From Tannerellaceae bacterium (GTDB lineage Bacteria > Bacteroidota > Bacteroidia > Bacteroidales > Tannerellaceae), in the NCBI GenBank assembly GCA_031267775.1, contig JAIRYL010000096.1:1-7066 (forward strand): a DNA stretch of 7,066 bases, in the 5' to 3' direction. Of this stretch, positions 6,824 to 7,066 are shown piece by piece (within the stretch, counting starts at the first letter, position 1; every line of letters begins with the position of its first letter). The notes beneath the pieces are model-generated. The model was not told where the DNA came from and ran no database searches. It saw only the letters and a list, made by a program, of their open reading frames with translations. Made by a program: the position numbers and the translations under genes.

Positions 6824-6930
6824 TTGGGCGCGTCCCCTTGCGGGGAGTCGGGCTTTCTGCTGCAAGTCCTCGCTCGCCTGCGGCTCGTTGCGGGCTATCC
6901 GCTCCAATCCCTCGCGCGCTTCGCGAGAGG
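6824..6930. repeat. GC-rich palindromic repeat block with two 25-base copies
   Basis: A 25-base sequence beginning CGGGCT and ending CTCGC occurs at 6849-6873 and 6891-6915. The copies match at 20 of 25 positions and are offset by 42 bases. Small hairpins flank them: TCCCC-TTGC-GGGGA (6833-6846), and CTCGCG-CGCTT-CGCGAG (6911-6927), a perfect 6-base stem. The block is much richer in G+C than its surroundings, with sharp edges. The core GGGCTATCCGCTCCAATCCC resembles a motif I remember recurring between genes in Bacteroidetes genomes; this is recollection, not a search result. It is probably a non-autonomous interspersed repeat. Confidence 0.6.
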
Positions 6931-6968
6931 AAAGCCAAAGAAGAAGAAAACCAAAAGCAGGAAAGAAG

Positions 6969-7050
6969 TTGCGCGGAGGCTTCCGATTTTGGCGAAAGTC
7001 TGCGCGGAGTTGTGCGGAGGTTTTCGATTTTGGCGAAAGTCTGCGCGGAG
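6969..7050. repeat. Two 41-base tandem repeats near the window edge
   Basis: Units 6969-7009 and 7010-7050 are directly adjacent and differ at 3 of 41 positions, each a C in the first and T in the second. The start of a possible third unit (TTGC then divergent) follows at 7051. Each unit carries GCGGAG near both ends and a small hairpin around the shared ATTTTGG loop. In the second unit it is TTTCG/CGAAA (7022-7026 with 7034-7038); in the first it is weakened by one mismatch. The right limit of the array is uncertain because the window ends at 7066. Confidence 0.8.
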
Positions 7051-7066
7051 TTGCCGGGAAGAAATC

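Larger units (their letters stand above)
6574..7066. other. Gene-free region upstream of kbl
   Basis: These 493 bases hold no credible gene on either strand. The longest open frame (minus strand, 6818-6615) is low-complexity Lys/Phe/Arg-rich, lies on repeats and resembles no family I know. From left to right the region holds the kbl leader and promoter, an A/G-rich heptamer element with inverted ends (6664-6819), a GC-rich repeat block (6824-6930), a purine-rich link (6931-6968) and two 41-base tandem repeats (6969-7050). I see no tRNA, rRNA or recognisable regulatory RNA. The neighbouring gene to the right is outside the window. Confidence 0.75.

Noticed and set aside
6969..7050. CRISPR array
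   Set aside because: The two 41-base units are directly adjacent and near-identical over their whole length, with no unique spacers and no cas genes nearby.

Overview
The window looks like chromosomal DNA of a Bacteroidetes bacterium, most likely order Bacteroidales. None of the five genes has a Shine-Dalgarno sequence; their starts sit in A/T-rich leaders. A good match to the Bacteroidetes -7 promoter box (TAnnTTTG) precedes panB and a weaker one precedes kbl. The proteins read like Bacteroidales homologues, and the gaps carry short heptamer repeats and GC-rich palindromic repeats of a kind I remember from this group. Genus cannot be fixed from the sequence alone.

Layout: (1) 60-4397, plus strand, a D-xylose operon: xylB (xylulokinase), xylA (xylose isomerase), xylE-type H+/xylose symporter. 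Together these import D-xylose, isomerise it to D-xylulose and phosphorylate it to D-xylulose 5-phosphate for the pentose phosphate pathway. Any regulator would lie left of the window. (2) 4484-5308, plus strand, panB (ketopantoate hydroxymethyltransferase, pantothenate/CoA synthesis), probably with its own promoter. (3) 5383-6573, minus strand, kbl (2-amino-3-ketobutyrate CoA ligase, threonine/glycine metabolism), convergent with panB. The two share a large palindromic bidirectional terminator that runs into the kbl stop codon. (4) 6574-7066, about 490 bases with no credible gene: the kbl promoter, a heptamer-repeat element with inverted ends, a GC-rich element with two 25-base repeats, and two 41-base tandem repeats close to the right edge.

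All five proteins are full length and keep their family catalytic residues; this is ordinary housekeeping and catabolic content. I found no new defence, mobile or biosynthetic system. The unusual part is between genes: three gaps (2922-3005, 5309-5388, 6664-6819) share one architecture, a run of 7-base units followed by its inverted counterpart, although the heptamer sequence differs in each. Two further GC-rich repeat blocks follow at the right end.
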